From Enterobacter chuandaensis (GTDB lineage Bacteria > Pseudomonadota > Gammaproteobacteria > Enterobacterales > Enterobacteriaceae), in the NCBI RefSeq assembly GCF_003594915.1, contig NZ_QZCS01000014.1:61804-125803 (forward strand): 64,000 nucleotides of DNA, written 5' to 3'. The notes under the pieces were generated by a model. It was not told the origin of the DNA. It did not search any database and saw nothing but the letters and a program-made list of their open reading frames with translations. Shown here one piece after another: positions 44,743 to 53,567 of this stretch (position 1 is the first letter of the stretch; each line of letters starts with the position of its first letter). A program made the position numbers and the translations under genes.

Positions 44743-45108
44743 ATGCAGAACCTTAACACCCGTCCGGCGACCCGTAAGGTCGGGCAGAGCACTGAAATCG
44801 TGAAGCTGCTGCGCATTCAGGCCAGCGACACCCACGTGGTCGAGTTTGACAACGTGGACACCCGATTTAATGACTGCAACAACTGGCAGGTGATGGCAGG
44901 AGGCAAACGCGTCCTGTACAGCAACCGCATGTATGAGAGTTTTTCAGATGTGAAATCGGGGATCGTGGCAACGATCAACGTGTGTGAAAACAGCGGCAGC
45001 GTAACGGATAAAGCGATGCTGGAAGGGGCAAAAGTCATGATGCAGGTTCTTGATGGCTATCCGTCCTTTGCAGCACTGGCAGCACACCCGAAACGCATTA
45101 CCGGTTAA
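44743..45108 (+). CDS. Leading-region protein of unknown function
   Basis: A 121-residue protein (IVKLLRIQASDTHVVEFDN, then DCNNWQVMAGGKRVLYSN) in the place where F carries ssb and small genes before the ParB-like gene. It has no OB-fold SSB signature or acidic C-terminal tip, so it is not Ssb. AAGGAGG precedes the start. Confidence 0.62.
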   Translation: MQNLNTRPATRKVGQSTEIVKLLRIQASDTHVVEFDNVDTRFNDCNNWQVMAGGKRVLYSNRMYESFSDVKSGIVATINVCENSGSVTDKAMLEGAKVMMQVLDGYPSFAALAAHPKRITG

Positions 45109-45114
45109 CCGAGT

Positions 45115-45144
45115 GCCGTGACCGGAGGGCAATCCGGCCACGGC
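45115..45144. repeat. Intergenic GC hairpin H5
   Basis: GCCGTGACCGG and CCGGCCACGGC pair over 11 positions with one mismatch, seven bases after the stop codon. Confidence 0.6.
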
Positions 45145-45175
45145 TAACCACAACTGTCACTGAGAGGTAAAAATC

Positions 45176-47188
45176 ATGGTCGCCACCAATTCTACGGCAA
45201 AAAAACAAGCCAAGACCACCCGTCAGACAAAATCTGCGGAAAAAATCGCGCAGTCTACCGAGCAGAAGCTCGTCCAGCTGCTCGCTGATACGCCTGTGCA
45301 AATCTTCCCGTACTCCCGCCTGTCACGCACTGACTTAAACACGCGCATCATTCCGCATACCGATCAGGAAGTGGAAGAGATGGCAGACAGCATTCAGGCA
45401 ATGGGCATCCTGCAAAACCTGATTGGTGCAGAACTGCCGGACGGTACGATCGGCATTGTCGGCGGGGAAGGTCGTCGCAGAGGCACAGGCATTCTGGTGA
45501 TGCGCGGTGTGCTCGATGCGGACACGCCGTTTGTTCCGGTGAAAGTCCTGCCCGTTGAGATGGCGGTAGCGGCCTCGATGATCGAGAACGGTCGACGTAA
45601 AAACATGCATCCCGCCGAGCAGATTATCGGTTTTCGTACCCTTCAGCAGGAAGGTAAAACGGCCTCTCAGATCGGCGCACTGATGGGCTACCACCCGCGC
45701 CACGTTCAGCGCTGCCTGAAGCTGGCGAATCTTGCCCCCTCCCTGCTGGATGCGCTGGCGCGGGATGAAATCTCCCTTGAACAGTGTGAAGTCCTGACAC
45801 TTGCTGATACCCATGAGCGTCAGGAGCAGGTCTGGAAAGAGGCTGTTGTACAGTGGCGCGATCCTGCTGTACAGACTCTGCGCAAAATGGTGACCGACGA
45901 CAAGATGGCCATCAGTCACCCGATGTTTGAGTATGTGGGCGAGGAAGCCTATACCGCCGCTGGCGGTACGCTGACCGCCGACCTGTTCAGCGACAAGGAC
46001 AGCACCTTTGCCGATGCAGCGCTGGTGAAATCTCTGCTGGCTGGCAAGCTCACCGTGCTCGCCGCTCGCGTTAAGCAGGAGCAGGGCTGGAGCTGGGCTG
46101 AGTACCGTATGACGGAACTACGCTTCAGCGGTGAGGACGCTGAACTGTACCGTTTTGCCATGCCGAAAGCTGTCCTGACGGAAGAAGAACAGAAGCGCGT
46201 CAGTGAGCTGGAAAAACAAAGAGATGCTACTGAAACCTACGATGACGAATACGAGCTTCAGCAGCAGATCGATGACATTTACTGCGAGGCGCAGTACCGC
46301 GAAGCCACGCCGGAATTTCGCGCCGCCCACGGTATCTGGGTGTCATGGGATGGTAACAATTTTCGGGTTCAGCCAGGTATCCGCAAGCTGACCGACGAAG
46401 ACCGGGCAGCTGAAGAACAGGCGCGTCAGGAGCGTGAAAGCAATGTGATCAGACACACCACGCCTGACATTCCCGCTGACGCCTATCCGGCAACGCTGGT
46501 TAAGGCCATGTCTGCGGAGCGCACTCTTGCCGTTCAGGCGGAACTGGCGGGTCGCCCCGATGTATCGGTGGCGCTCCTGACGTGGACGCTGTGTCTTGCG
46601 CTCTTTTATCGCACCTACGGCAAGCGCAATGAACCGCTGAAAGCCTCCGTGTCCTCGAATCAGTATCACCTTGCATCACTGGCTCCATCCGGTGATGAAG
46701 GGAAGGCGCTGACGGCGCTCAAAGCACAGAAAGAGGCGCTTCAGGCAACGCTGCCCGAAAACTGGCATCTCGATTTCACCTGGCTGCTGTCATGGTCAGC
46801 AGAGCAGGTGAACACCCTGCTGGGATTCTGTGCGGCACACGGTATCAACGGCATTCAGGAACGTATGTACAACCATACGCAGAAAAGCGAACTGGACGGG
46901 CTGGAAGCGGCGCTGGACTTTGACCTGCGCAAATGGTGGCAACCGGATGCTGAGAGCTACTTCGGTAAGCTCACGATTTCCCAGATTGGCAAAGCCTATG
47001 AAGAAGCCGGACTCAGCGCCCGTGCGGGTGAAGTTGTGAAGCTCAAGCGCCGCGATGCGGCGAAGGCCGCCGAGCAGGATCTGAATGCTCAGGGCTGGCT
47101 GCCTGACTGGATGGTGCGCACAGCGCCAGCCGCTGAGGCTGAAGAAGCCACTGAATCTGACGCTGATACCACTGACCACGCTGCTTAA
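45176..47188 (+). CDS. ParB/Srx-domain protein of the leading region
   Basis: A 670-residue protein. Residues about 45-150 form a ParB N-terminal domain (LSRTDLNTRIIPHTDQEVEE and the box IVGGEGRRRGTG). A KorB/ParB-like HTH follows (MHPAEQIIGFRTLQ, GALMGYHPRHVQRCLKLANL). The long C-terminal region is not recognised. Large ParB-like proteins precede psiB in F-like leading regions; they are expressed early in recipients and are not the plasmid partition ParB. The role is unsettled. Confidence 0.85.
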   Translation: MVATNSTAKKQAKTTRQTKSAEKIAQSTEQKLVQLLADTPVQIFPYSRLSRTDLNTRIIPHTDQEVEEMADSIQAMGILQNLIGAELPDGTIGIVGGEGRRRGTGILVMRGVLDADTPFVPVKVLPVEMAVAASMIENGRRKNMHPAEQIIGFRTLQQEGKTASQIGALMGYHPRHVQRCLKLANLAPSLLDALARDEISLEQCEVLTLADTHERQEQVWKEAVVQWRDPAVQTLRKMVTDDKMAISHPMFEYVGEEAYTAAGGTLTADLFSDKDSTFADAALVKSLLAGKLTVLAARVKQEQGWSWAEYRMTELRFSGEDAELYRFAMPKAVLTEEEQKRVSELEKQRDATETYDDEYELQQQIDDIYCEAQYREATPEFRAAHGIWVSWDGNNFRVQPGIRKLTDEDRAAEEQARQERESNVIRHTTPDIPADAYPATLVKAMSAERTLAVQAELAGRPDVSVALLTWTLCLALFYRTYGKRNEPLKASVSSNQYHLASLAPSGDEGKALTALKAQKEALQATLPENWHLDFTWLLSWSAEQVNTLLGFCAAHGINGIQERMYNHTQKSELDGLEAALDFDLRKWWQPDAESYFGKLTISQIGKAYEEAGLSARAGEVVKLKRRDAAKAAEQDLNAQGWLPDWMVRTAPAAEAEEATESDADTTDHAA

Positions 47189-47197
47189 TTCCGGAGG

Positions 47198-47217
47198 CCG
47201 CCGCCTTCGGGCGGCGG
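47198..47217. repeat. Intergenic GC hairpin H6 with UUCG tetraloop
   Basis: CCGCCGCC, TTCG, GGCGGCGG: a perfect 8-bp stem closed C-(UUCG)-G, an extra-stable RNA tetraloop, nine bases after the stop and nine before psiB. Confidence 0.7.
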
Positions 47218-47225
47218 GAACAGAC

Positions 47226-47660
47226 ATGACCATGCAATATGACCTGAACCGAATCAACACCCTGACCGCCACAGACCTGGAGTTTATCCGTCAGCAGGGG
47301 GAGGACGCGCGCCGCGCCCTCAGCGATGCCGTGACCGGCCTCCTGTCGACACCTGAAGGATGGCGCGTCTGCGCCGAATACCGCAGCGAGTTCGGCGGCT
47401 TCTTCCCTGTCCAGTGCCGCTTCAGCGCGGACGGCAGTGATGACTGGCATCTTTGCGTGTGCAGCCCGGGCGAAGTCTCGCCTTACTGGCTTCTGGTGCT
47501 GCTGTCCTCCGGCGGTGAAGTGGTGCGTACTCTTTACCAGAGCGACACGCTTCAGCCTGAACGGATAAACCAGCTGATCGCGCAGCTGGCAGGTATGCGC
47601 CGCTTTAACTGCACTGCCCGCACCGTGGCGAAGCTGATGAATGTGGAGGTGACAGCATGA
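47226..47660 (+). CDS. psiB: PsiB, conjugation SOS inhibitor
   Basis: A 144-residue protein of the PsiB family, recognised by SEFGGFFPVQCRFS and LCVCSPGEVSPYWLLVLL. PsiB binds RecA and prevents it from nucleating on incoming single-stranded plasmid DNA, avoiding SOS induction in the recipient. The gene overlaps psiA by four bases. Confidence 0.92.
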   Translation: MTMQYDLNRINTLTATDLEFIRQQGEDARRALSDAVTGLLSTPEGWRVCAEYRSEFGGFFPVQCRFSADGSDDWHLCVCSPGEVSPYWLLVLLSSGGEVVRTLYQSDTLQPERINQLIAQLAGMRRFNCTARTVAKLMNVEVTA

Positions 47661-48388
47661 TCCCGTCCTCACACGCGCTCGTTTCCCTGAAGCCCGCCCG
47701 TCAGGCTGCAATACAGGCTATCAGCCATGTTGAGTCTGCCCGTGAACGCGGCGCACGACTGCCCGCCATGCCGTATGTGCGTACCTTTCTGCGTCTTCTC
47801 ACGGGCAGCGGACGCCTCAACGCCACGGTGGCCAATAAAATACTTGGTCCGCACTGGGTGCCAAATAACCGTCATTCGAACCTGAAACAGGTCGAGGAGG
47901 CGCTTAACACGATGATCGCCACCAGTGGCGAAGCCTGCCCGCTGCCGCTCACAATTGACGTACAGGCCGAACTGTTTCCTGAGGTCATGCACACCCGCAC
48001 GGGTCGACGGCTGCACAGGTCCGGCATTAAGACCACGCGTCAGATGCGCCGCCAGTCTCGTGAGTACGAACAGCGCTGGAAACTGCGCCAGAACCTGCTG
48101 GAGCAGGCGAAAATCGACCTGAATTTTCAGTCTCCGGAAACCGTCTGCACCTGGTACACCCGGTGGAGCGACGAGTTTGACGCGGCAGAGCTTGCCGGAC
48201 CGTTCTGGCGCTGGCAGTCGCGGTTCACGTCGCTGAAGGAACTTGACTGGCTTCGCATCAGCGGTGAGCCGCTGTATGCAGTGATGTACGAAATCCCGTT
48301 CATCGTGCGGGAGACACCGGAACCTGTCCGTACTGCTGAGCGCTGGCAGGTACCGAACAAGCTGCGGTACCGCCCGCACGGCCGGTGA
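47657..48388 (+). CDS. psiA: PsiA
   Basis: A 243-residue PsiA-family protein, translationally coupled to psiB. It shows LVSLKPARQAAIQAISHVE and the basic segment RQMRRQSREYEQRWKLR. The biochemical role of PsiA is unclear. Its last codons sit on a recombination junction: sequence of an RND pump gene begins within about ten bases of the stop, so the original C-terminus could have been altered slightly. Confidence 0.92.
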   Translation: MIPSSHALVSLKPARQAAIQAISHVESARERGARLPAMPYVRTFLRLLTGSGRLNATVANKILGPHWVPNNRHSNLKQVEEALNTMIATSGEACPLPLTIDVQAELFPEVMHTRTGRRLHRSGIKTTRQMRRQSREYEQRWKLRQNLLEQAKIDLNFQSPETVCTWYTRWSDEFDAAELAGPFWRWQSRFTSLKELDWLRISGEPLYAVMYEIPFIVRETPEPVRTAERWQVPNKLRYRPHGR

Positions 48389-49270
48389 CAATATTGCCCT
48401 GCGCGTCAGTGGCGCGTTCAGCAGCGAAGAGAGCCTGCGAGCGGTGACGCTTCGGGTCAACAACCGCTATATCCCGCTTACGGGCATTGCCAGCATTGTA
48501 CGCAGGCCGGCAGAGCCGCCGGCTCCGCTTTTTCGCGTCAACGGCCAGCCTGCCGTTGGCCTTGCCGTCTCGATGGCGCCAACCGGAAACATGCTTGATT
48601 TCGGGCAGGCGCTGCGGTCGCGCATGAACAGCGAAGCCGCACAGCTGCCGCACGGTATTGAAATGACCCGAATTGCCGATCAGTCTGCCGTAGTGAAGGA
48701 GGCCGTCAGCGGGTTTGTGCACGTGCTGGGGGAGGCAGTCATTATCGTGCTGGCCGTCTCTTTCGTTTCGCTGGGGCTGCGTGCCGGGCTGGTGGTGGCG
48801 GCAGCGATCCCGCTGGTGCTTGCCATGACGTTTGTCTGTATGCATCTTGCTGGCATTGGCCTGCAGCGCATCTCCCTTGGCGCGCTGATTATCGCGCTGG
48901 GCCTGCTGGTTGACGACGCGATGATCACGGTGGAAACCATGGTGGCACGTCTGGAAGCCGGCGAATCCCGTGCCAGTGCGGCGACCTATGCTTTCACTTC
49001 AACGGCATTCCCGATGCTGACCGGCACGCTGGTGATGATTGCCGGCTTTATTCCGGTTGGCTTTTCCGCCTCAAGCGCCGGGGAATACTGCTACACCCTG
49101 TTTGCGGTGGTACTTATCGCGCTGATCAGCTCATGGGTGGTGGCCGTACTGTTTTCTCCGCTGACCGGCAGCTGGCTGTTGCCTGACGCGCTGCAGAAAC
49201 ACACTGCCGGTCCGGGGCTGCATGGCAGGCTTTACCAGCGCCTGCTTGCCTGGGTTCTGCGGCATCGGTT
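48372..49270 (+). pseudogene. Fragment of an RND efflux pump gene
   Basis: An open frame of about 300 residues equals an internal piece of an RND transporter: NIALRVSGAFSSEESLRAV, the periplasmic/TM region DQSAVVKEAVSGFVHVLGEA, and TM4 with the proton-relay aspartates GLLVDDAMITVE. Both ends are missing: it starts at the psiA junction and ends in unrelated sequence near 49270. No function is expected. An ATG at 48444 could start a 291-residue product. Confidence 0.85.
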
Positions 49271-49365
49271 ATGCGATATCTGCAGGGGCACTTCCAGCAT
49301 AGAAAGAGCAGACACATGAGTCGGATGCGTATGAATAATGCAGTTCACATCAACCGGACTCCAGC

Positions 49366-49867
49366 CAGAACTGGTTGATCTTTCCCGTCAGTCTCAGATC
49401 TACCTGGTGGCGCTTAGAATGCGGCTGCTGAAGCCAGGCGTAAAAACCACTGGGATGAACATCCAGCACCCGACAGAGCAGGCGAACAGGCCAGCAACAG
49501 GAGTTGTCACGGATAAAGGCGTACCTCAGTCGGACAGCTTTGCGAAGTACGCCGCGGCTTTTTTTAATATGTCCCGTTCGTCGGTAACCCGTTTCAGCTC
49601 TTTCTGGAGACGGCGGATCTCGGCCTGAGCATCTGACTGTTCTTTATTAGTGGAAGAATCCGGACCGTACTTCTTTATCCAGGCATAAAGGCTGTGGGTG
49701 GTGATATCGAGACGTGTTGCAACGCTGGCAACAGAATAACCGCGATCAACAACCTGTTTGACTGCTTCAGTTTTAAACTCTTCGGGATAACGCTTACCGC
49801 TCATGGGCACCTCTCTTTAAGCCATCTTAAATGACTCGGAGGTGTCTGTTAAACCCGTGGCGATTCA
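49366..49867 (-). mobile_element. Truncated IS3-family insertion sequence
   Basis: The remnant carries an intact orfA, the slippery A-run joining orfB, about 55 codons of orfB (with LLCRVLDVHPSGFYAWL) and one terminus TGAATCGCCACGGGTT (49867 inwards, read minus). The rest of orfB and the other end are absent, cut near 49366. Confidence 0.8.
49526..49810 (-). CDS. IS3-family transposase OrfA
   Basis: A 94-residue OrfA: HTH (RYPEEFKTEAVKQVVDRGYS, VASVATRLDITTHSLYAWI) followed by a leucine-zipper-like helix (EIRRLQKELKRVTDERDILK). The A-run at about 49556-49563 is the frameshift site through which OrfAB would be made. With orfB truncated, only OrfA can form. Confidence 0.88.
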   Translation of the reverse strand: MPMSGKRYPEEFKTEAVKQVVDRGYSVASVATRLDITTHSLYAWIKKYGPDSSTNKEQSDAQAEIRRLQKELKRVTDERDILKKAAAYFAKLSD

Positions 49868-50037
49868 TCCTTCGCGCAAATTAGCTCACGAGGTTGTCAG
49901 CAACTTCTGTTGATGACTTAGAGACTCCTGGCTATCACCGCGGCTGCTGAAAAGAATCTCAGCTGACGAGAACCTCACCCTGGAGAGAGCAGTCTGTCAG
50001 GCTTTAAGACCTAAAGCCTGACATGCGTGGCGTAAAA
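49868..50037. other. Short intergenic region with 11-bp stem-loop
   Basis: GTCAGGCTTTA and TAAAGCCTGAC (49996-50022) form a perfect 11-bp stem with a 5-base loop just downstream of the minus-strand SDR gene; a likely transcript-end structure, although no clear T-run follows. Confidence 0.5.
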
Positions 50038-50823
50038 TTAACGACGTACGGCCATAATACCTGCATCCACGTCCCAGATAGCACCGGTCACCCAGGCTGC
50101 CTTGTCCGACAGCAGGAACAGGATAGTATTTGCCACATCTTCCGGCATGCCCACGCGGCCCAGCGGATGGAAATCACTCATCGCCTTCATTGCATCAGCA
50201 ATATCTTCTTTGGCCATGAATCCTTCGTATATTGGCGTCTGCACAATACCCGGAGAAACGGCATTCACACGGATACCCGCGCTGGCCAGTTCAATCGCCA
50301 GGTTGCGCGTCAGCGCATGCAGGCCGGCTTTTGCCATCGAGTAGGCAGAAGCGGGAGAATCACCCAGCGCAGCCTGCGCGCCAATTGAGCCGACGTTCAC
50401 TATGGCACCTTCGCGTTTGTCGGCCAGCATGTTCTTCACCACGTCCTGCGTGATAAAGAAAGTGGCTCGGTTCAGCGACAGGTAGCTGTCGTAGTCTGCG
50501 GCATTGTGCTCGGTAAAGCTTTTCGGGATAAAGATACCCGCGGCATTTACCATCAGGCTGATGTCGCGGTGATGCGCATTGATTTCCTCACGAATGACAT
50601 TCATCCCCTCTTCGGTCATCAGGTTTGCCGTAATGACCGACACCGGGCCAAGCGGGCTCAGTTCTTTCTGAACGGCGTCAGCTTTATCCTTTCTGCTGCC
50701 CGTCAGGACCACGCTGCCGCCGGCTTTCAGCACCATGCGCGCCGTTTCAAGACCCATACCGCTGGTGCCGCCTACGACCAGAAGCTTTTTACCGCTAAAA
50801 AAATCGCTCATATGTGACTCCAT
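50038..50823 (-). CDS. SDR family oxidoreductase (second copy)
   Basis: A 261-residue SDR, very similar to that at 1292-2065: the same motifs [24 protein letters not shown] and end [18 protein letters not shown]. It probably starts [11 protein letters not shown] at 50811, where GGAGTCAC lies upstream. It is followed upstream by the remains of a DsbA-family gene, as at the first locus. It appears intact, unlike its neighbours. Confidence 0.87.
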   Translation of the reverse strand: MESHMSDFFSGKKLLVVGGTSGMGLETARMVLKAGGSVVLTGSRKDKADAVQKELSPLGPVSVITANLMTEEGMNVIREEINAHHRDISLMVNAAGIFIPKSFTEHNAADYDSYLSLNRATFFITQDVVKNMLADKREGAIVNVGSIGAQAALGDSPASAYSMAKAGLHALTRNLAIELASAGIRVNAVSPGIVQTPIYEGFMAKEDIADAMKAMSDFHPLGRVGMPEDVANTILFLLSDKAAWVTGAIWDVDAGIMAVRR

Positions 50824-50876
50824 TATTTACTGGTGGTGTTCAGCCGGCACATAAACGGCCGGCAGGTGTCGGGTAA

Positions 50877-51079
50877 TCAGATGCAGCCGCCGCCGGTGCC
50901 GCAGGCCTGACCGGCAGTTACGGTCATTTCCTCCTGCTTTTCATCCCAGACCTGGCGCAGCGCACTGAGGAAATTTTCCGAAGCCTGGGCGCCGCTGATG
51001 GCATATTTCTGGTTCAGCAGGAAAAGCGGCACGCCGCTGACGCCGATTGATCGGGCGCTGCTCTCATCATCCGTTACCG
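50877..51079 (-). pseudogene. 3-prime fragment of a second DsbA-family gene
   Basis: The last 65 or so residues match the gene at 2128-2829: [20 protein letters not shown], then the cysteine tail QACGTGGGCI. The CPWC half is missing; homology stops near 51079, where a transporter fragment on the other strand begins. Confidence 0.85.
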
Positions 51080-51322
51080 GGGCCGGGGCATTACTGCTGT
51101 TTGGTGTTGTCCAGCTGGCCATGGTTATTTACGGCCTTTTTCATGGGGACAGACTTTCCCCTGGCAGAGCTGCAGGCCTTGTTATTGCCTCCTGCGGATT
51201 GCTGATGCTGCTCCTGCCCGGCGCCACTGCGCCGAAGCCGGGCAGTGCGCTGATCATGGCGCTGGCCGGGCTGGCCTGGGCAGCCTATACCCTTGCCGGA
51301 AAAAAAATGCCTGATGCCACAG
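51079..51322 (+). pseudogene. Fragment of an EamA/DMT transporter gene
   Basis: In the + frame, GAGALLLFGVVQLAMVIYG, RAAGLVIASCGLLMLLLPG and ALIMALAGLAWAAYTLAGK are successive membrane helices of a drug/metabolite transporter. Neither start nor end is present, and both borders are junctions. Confidence 0.75.
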
Positions 51323-51682
51323 CGTCAACAGGGATTTCAACAGCTGCAACTGATTAGACGGGTTGGTAACCACTAAATTGATGACAAGTCGTACCGGTAA
51401 TTTATCATCGCCATCAGCCTGACCGACTTCAACGGGCTCAGGCAGACGAATAATGTAAACAGAAGGTGTGTTGGCATGCGTACTGTCACAGTGCGGGATC
51501 GCCACAGAATAGCCATCAAGCAAAATACCCGTCGGGTACATGGCTTCACGCTCGCGTAGTGCCTCCAGATAGGTATCCTTCACTGTCCCCGCAGCATTCT
51601 GCCGTTCATGAATATGCTGCAGCACCTCGTCATAACTTTTGAAGTCGCCGCCATCGGTGACGCTGATAAGTACTGTATCCAT
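51317..51682 (-). pseudogene. PTS EIIA component (GatA-like), 3-prime truncated
   Basis: From ATG 51682 (GGGAGA upstream) the frame reads MDTVLISVTDGGDFKSYDEV and holds the phosphorylated histidine in YSVAIPHCDSTHANTPSV. About 122 residues of an EIIA domain of the galactitol/fructose class remain. At about 51317 the frame crosses into the transporter fragment and ends in a foreign tail. The rest of the PTS operon is gone. Confidence 0.75.
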
Positions 51683-51742
51683 AACTTCTCCCAGTAGCTT
51701 AATTTTGCTCAAGTGAGCACATACATATATACATATGAGCAT

Positions 51743-52131
51743 TTATTGCATGCCGGTGTTTTGCGGAAACAAGCAGAGAGCAAAAGTTATAGGTCGATCA
51801 CAGTAATAAACAAGAGAGCGAAATATATAATGCTCATATGAGCGCATGGCTGAATACCATATGACCATTTATTTATATCAACTGACTGAATTAAAAAGGA
51901 ATATATCTGTTTACGGCTGATTAGCTGTTTCGCATGGTATCTTTGCGAAAGCGCCTGAAATCACGGAGTGGTAATTCAGCGGATGTCCTGACAACTGCAG
52001 GCGTAATGAACGGAAATCTGATTGTATGGGCTTTTCGCGAATTTGAGCCACTGTCGCTGCGTCATGAAATTTCAAAGGGGGGCGCCGGCAGTGCCCCGTA
52101 TTGAAAGAGAGACCGGTGTTTTCCTGGCTTA
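51743..52131. promoter_or_regulatory. Intergenic region with three SorC-type operator candidates
   Basis: 389 bases without a gene. ATATGAGCATTTAT (51733-51746), its inverse ATAATGCTCATAT (51827-51839) and ATATGACCATTTAT (51859-51872) are related; GCTCATATGAGC at 51832-51843 is a perfect palindrome. They lie upstream of the EIIA gene and may bind the adjacent SorC regulator. Confidence 0.6.
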
Positions 52132-53100
52132 TCAGGAGTTGACCAGCTTTACAGCTGTATCAAAGTCGGTGATCAGCACATCAAGAAGGCCTGACTTAAG
52201 AGAGGCTACGATACCTTCATACTTCTGCTCTCCTCCCGCCACGCCAATCACTGTTTTCGCACTTCGCAGTTGCTCAGTGGAAATACCGAATCCCAGCCGG
52301 CTTATCGGGCTGTCAAGGATCTCTCCTTTGCTGTTGACGAGCGTGATGCAAACATCAGCCGCGATGTCATCACGGAAAAGTGGTGTCTGCCATTCTTCGG
52401 GAAAAATGTCACACAGGCTTGACGAGCCGGTTTTCCAGGCGCCAATACCAGTAATAACAACGTCCAGGCACGAATAATACTGTTGGGTGTCAACCACTGC
52501 AGGATCGCTGGCCAGTTTTTCTGCCAGATTTTCATCATCCACCCACATGGGGACATACATGGGATGTGCCTTTCCCTGAGAGATAGCTGCCAGCCGGTGT
52601 ATCAGGTCTATCGGACCCTGACTGAATTCAATACCCGGATGTACGCCTGAAAGCTGCACAATATCTAAAGCAGGGAGGCTGGTCAGCTGACTCACGGTAC
52701 TGGACAGAACGCGCCCCCAGGCAATACCCACCTTCATACCCCCTGTCAGGTAATTGCCCAGGTAGCTGGCTGTGATACCACCCAGCTTCTCATTTAGTTC
52801 TTCCTGGCTGTTCCAGGATTCTGATACAGAAAGCACGACGGCTTTTTGCAGGCCGTATTTCTCGCAGATATTATGAGCCACTTCTTCATCAAGCATCTGC
52901 TGTTTGGGAAAAAGAAACTTAACGTATTCCTGCTCGATCGCCTCATCGATCAGGCGCGCGGCCTTGAATCGTGAGATCTCGAGTTCTTCGGCAATTTCTG
53001 TTTTGGTCTTCATCTCAACAAAATAACGGCGAACGACCAGAGAATAGATGTAGCGGGGGTCATAACCTGACCAGCGGCTGTTTTTTATACGTTTAGGCAT
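52132..53100 (-). CDS. SorC/DeoR-type sugar-binding transcriptional regulator
   Basis: A 322-residue regulator: N-terminal HTH (KTEIAEELEISRFKAARLIDE) and a C-terminal sugar-phosphate-binding domain (GGMKVGIAWGRVLSSTVSQL, VITGIGAWKTGSS, GVAGGEQKYEGI). This is the SorC family, usually controlling PTS or polyol operons. Its probable target, beginning with the EIIA gene, survives only as a fragment. Confidence 0.87.
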   Translation of the reverse strand: MPKRIKNSRWSGYDPRYIYSLVVRRYFVEMKTKTEIAEELEISRFKAARLIDEAIEQEYVKFLFPKQQMLDEEVAHNICEKYGLQKAVVLSVSESWNSQEELNEKLGGITASYLGNYLTGGMKVGIAWGRVLSSTVSQLTSLPALDIVQLSGVHPGIEFSQGPIDLIHRLAAISQGKAHPMYVPMWVDDENLAEKLASDPAVVDTQQYYSCLDVVITGIGAWKTGSSSLCDIFPEEWQTPLFRDDIAADVCITLVNSKGEILDSPISRLGFGISTEQLRSAKTVIGVAGGEQKYEGIVASLKSGLLDVLITDFDTAVKLVNS

Positions 53101-53465
53101 GGCGAATTCCTTTTTAATCGAAAGGAAATATCACAAAGGTTAACCTGTTGCCCCTGATTTTAATCAAAAGAGTACACTTTTTTACGCTCGTTTGGTATTT
53201 ACTGGAGTGCTTTCTTACTGCTGTGTGATGGGCAACACGCATACTGTACTTGGTTGGTAAAGCTGGCTGGCATTATACCTGCGCGTACGGCTGCCACAGG
53301 TACACGTTAGAGCCGGTATCCATGATAAAGGTTTGAAAACAGGTTGCCCGAAATGACCTTTCTTGAGTAAAGCAGTACCGCACGGGCAGTATGAATGTAG
53401 CTTCTTCACCAGGCTGGTTTTTTTACATGGTTCATCGATTCATGGTTCATCGATTAAGGTAAGAA
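53101..53465. other. Intergenic region
   Basis: 365 bases between the SorC gene and an MFS gene. A minus frame at 53215-53409 (GTG start) has two CxCG knuckles (CPCG, CTCG) but no ribosome site, so it is not called. A repeated ATGGTTCATCGATT occurs at about 53428-53456. Confidence 0.4.
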
Positions 53466-53567
53466 GTGTTTTGCACAATGTATATCCGGCAATCAGATAC
53501 GGCCTATAGCCCTTCTGTCACCGCCAGGTTACAGAAATCACAGGCGCTAATTTCGGTAAAACGATTA

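Noticed and set aside
44743..45108. Single-strand binding protein gene
   Set aside because: Its place fits ssb in F-like plasmids, but the sequence has no SSB OB-fold pattern or acidic C-terminal tip.
53215..53409. Possible 64-residue zinc-ribbon protein with CPCG and CTCG
   Set aside because: GTG start without a ribosome site and no recognisable family; could be a remnant, not listed as a gene.
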